From Synechococcales cyanobacterium PMM_0036 (GTDB lineage Bacteria > Cyanobacteriota > Cyanobacteriia > Elainellales > Elainellaceae), in NCBI GenBank assembly GCA_949127645.1, contig CASBQM010000749.1:1-5751 (forward strand): a stretch of 5,751 nt of DNA, in the 5' to 3' direction. Position numbers and translations under genes: made by a program. Of this stretch, positions 5,693 through 5,751 are shown piece after piece (position 1 is the first letter of the stretch; every line of letters starts with the position of its first letter). The notes under the pieces were generated by a model, which was not told the DNA's origin, did not search any database, and saw nothing but the letters and a program-made list of their open reading frames with translations.

Positions 5693-5729
5693 AACCTAAG
5701 CCGCTTTTAAGGAGAGTATTGAAGCATAG

Positions 5730-5751
5730 ATGTTTATCGTAGATCTCAGCA
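5730..5751 (+). CDS. Possible start of a gene cut by the window edge
   Basis: ATG at 5730 opens MFIVDLS and is still open at the window end. AAGGAG at 5709-5714 is a strong Shine-Dalgarno motif but is 15 bases from the ATG, longer than usual. A TATAAT box lies upstream. Seven codons are too few to identify or confirm a gene. Confidence 0.25.

Overview
The window looks like accessory chromosomal DNA from a filamentous cyanobacterium, probably of the Oscillatoriales type. The reasons are a DUF6745-like protein, a small protein family I recall only from cyanobacteria, a membrane-anchored pentapeptide-repeat protein of cyanobacterial style, one HIP1 octamer (GCGATCGC at 1128-1135) and palindromic intergenic repeats. 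The taxon is an inference from family memory, not from a database search.

Layout: bases 1-234 are non-coding repeats. They hold two 62-bp direct repeats 130 bp apart and four CAGTACTG palindromes, with the first 22 bases of a gene found intact further right embedded between them. An orphan coding tail (about 183-335) follows, then an intact plus-strand gene for a 360-residue DUF6745-like protein (346-1428). Next comes a 160-bp hairpin-rich element with imperfect 14-bp terminal inverted repeats (1457-1616). Then follows a small conserved gene (1668-2008) split by a -1 frame change exactly at a GGGAAAC heptamer. A 226-bp palindrome-rich leader precedes a 477-residue methyl-accepting chemotaxis protein without a HAMP domain (2235-3668).

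On the minus strand, convergent with the chemoreceptor, lies one long reading frame (5062 down to 3767). It would encode a haem globin fused through two membrane segments to a pentapeptide-repeat domain, but a single in-frame TAG cuts it inside the globin fold. Its upstream DNA has a good sigma70-type promoter and a leader with a terminator-like hairpin. Upstream again is a 108-residue protein of unknown function (5514 down to 5188) with its own promoter and Shine-Dalgarno. The right edge may hold the first codons of a plus-strand gene.

No single operon or defence system is evident. The theme is decay and rearrangement: one nonsense-interrupted fusion, one frameshifted gene, two gene fragments and several palindromic repeat families within 5.7 kb. 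The most interesting items are the two interruptions. Each is a one-base lesion by the simplest reading, but each could be tested as recoding (UAG readthrough; -1 frameshifting on a correctly phased slippery heptamer).
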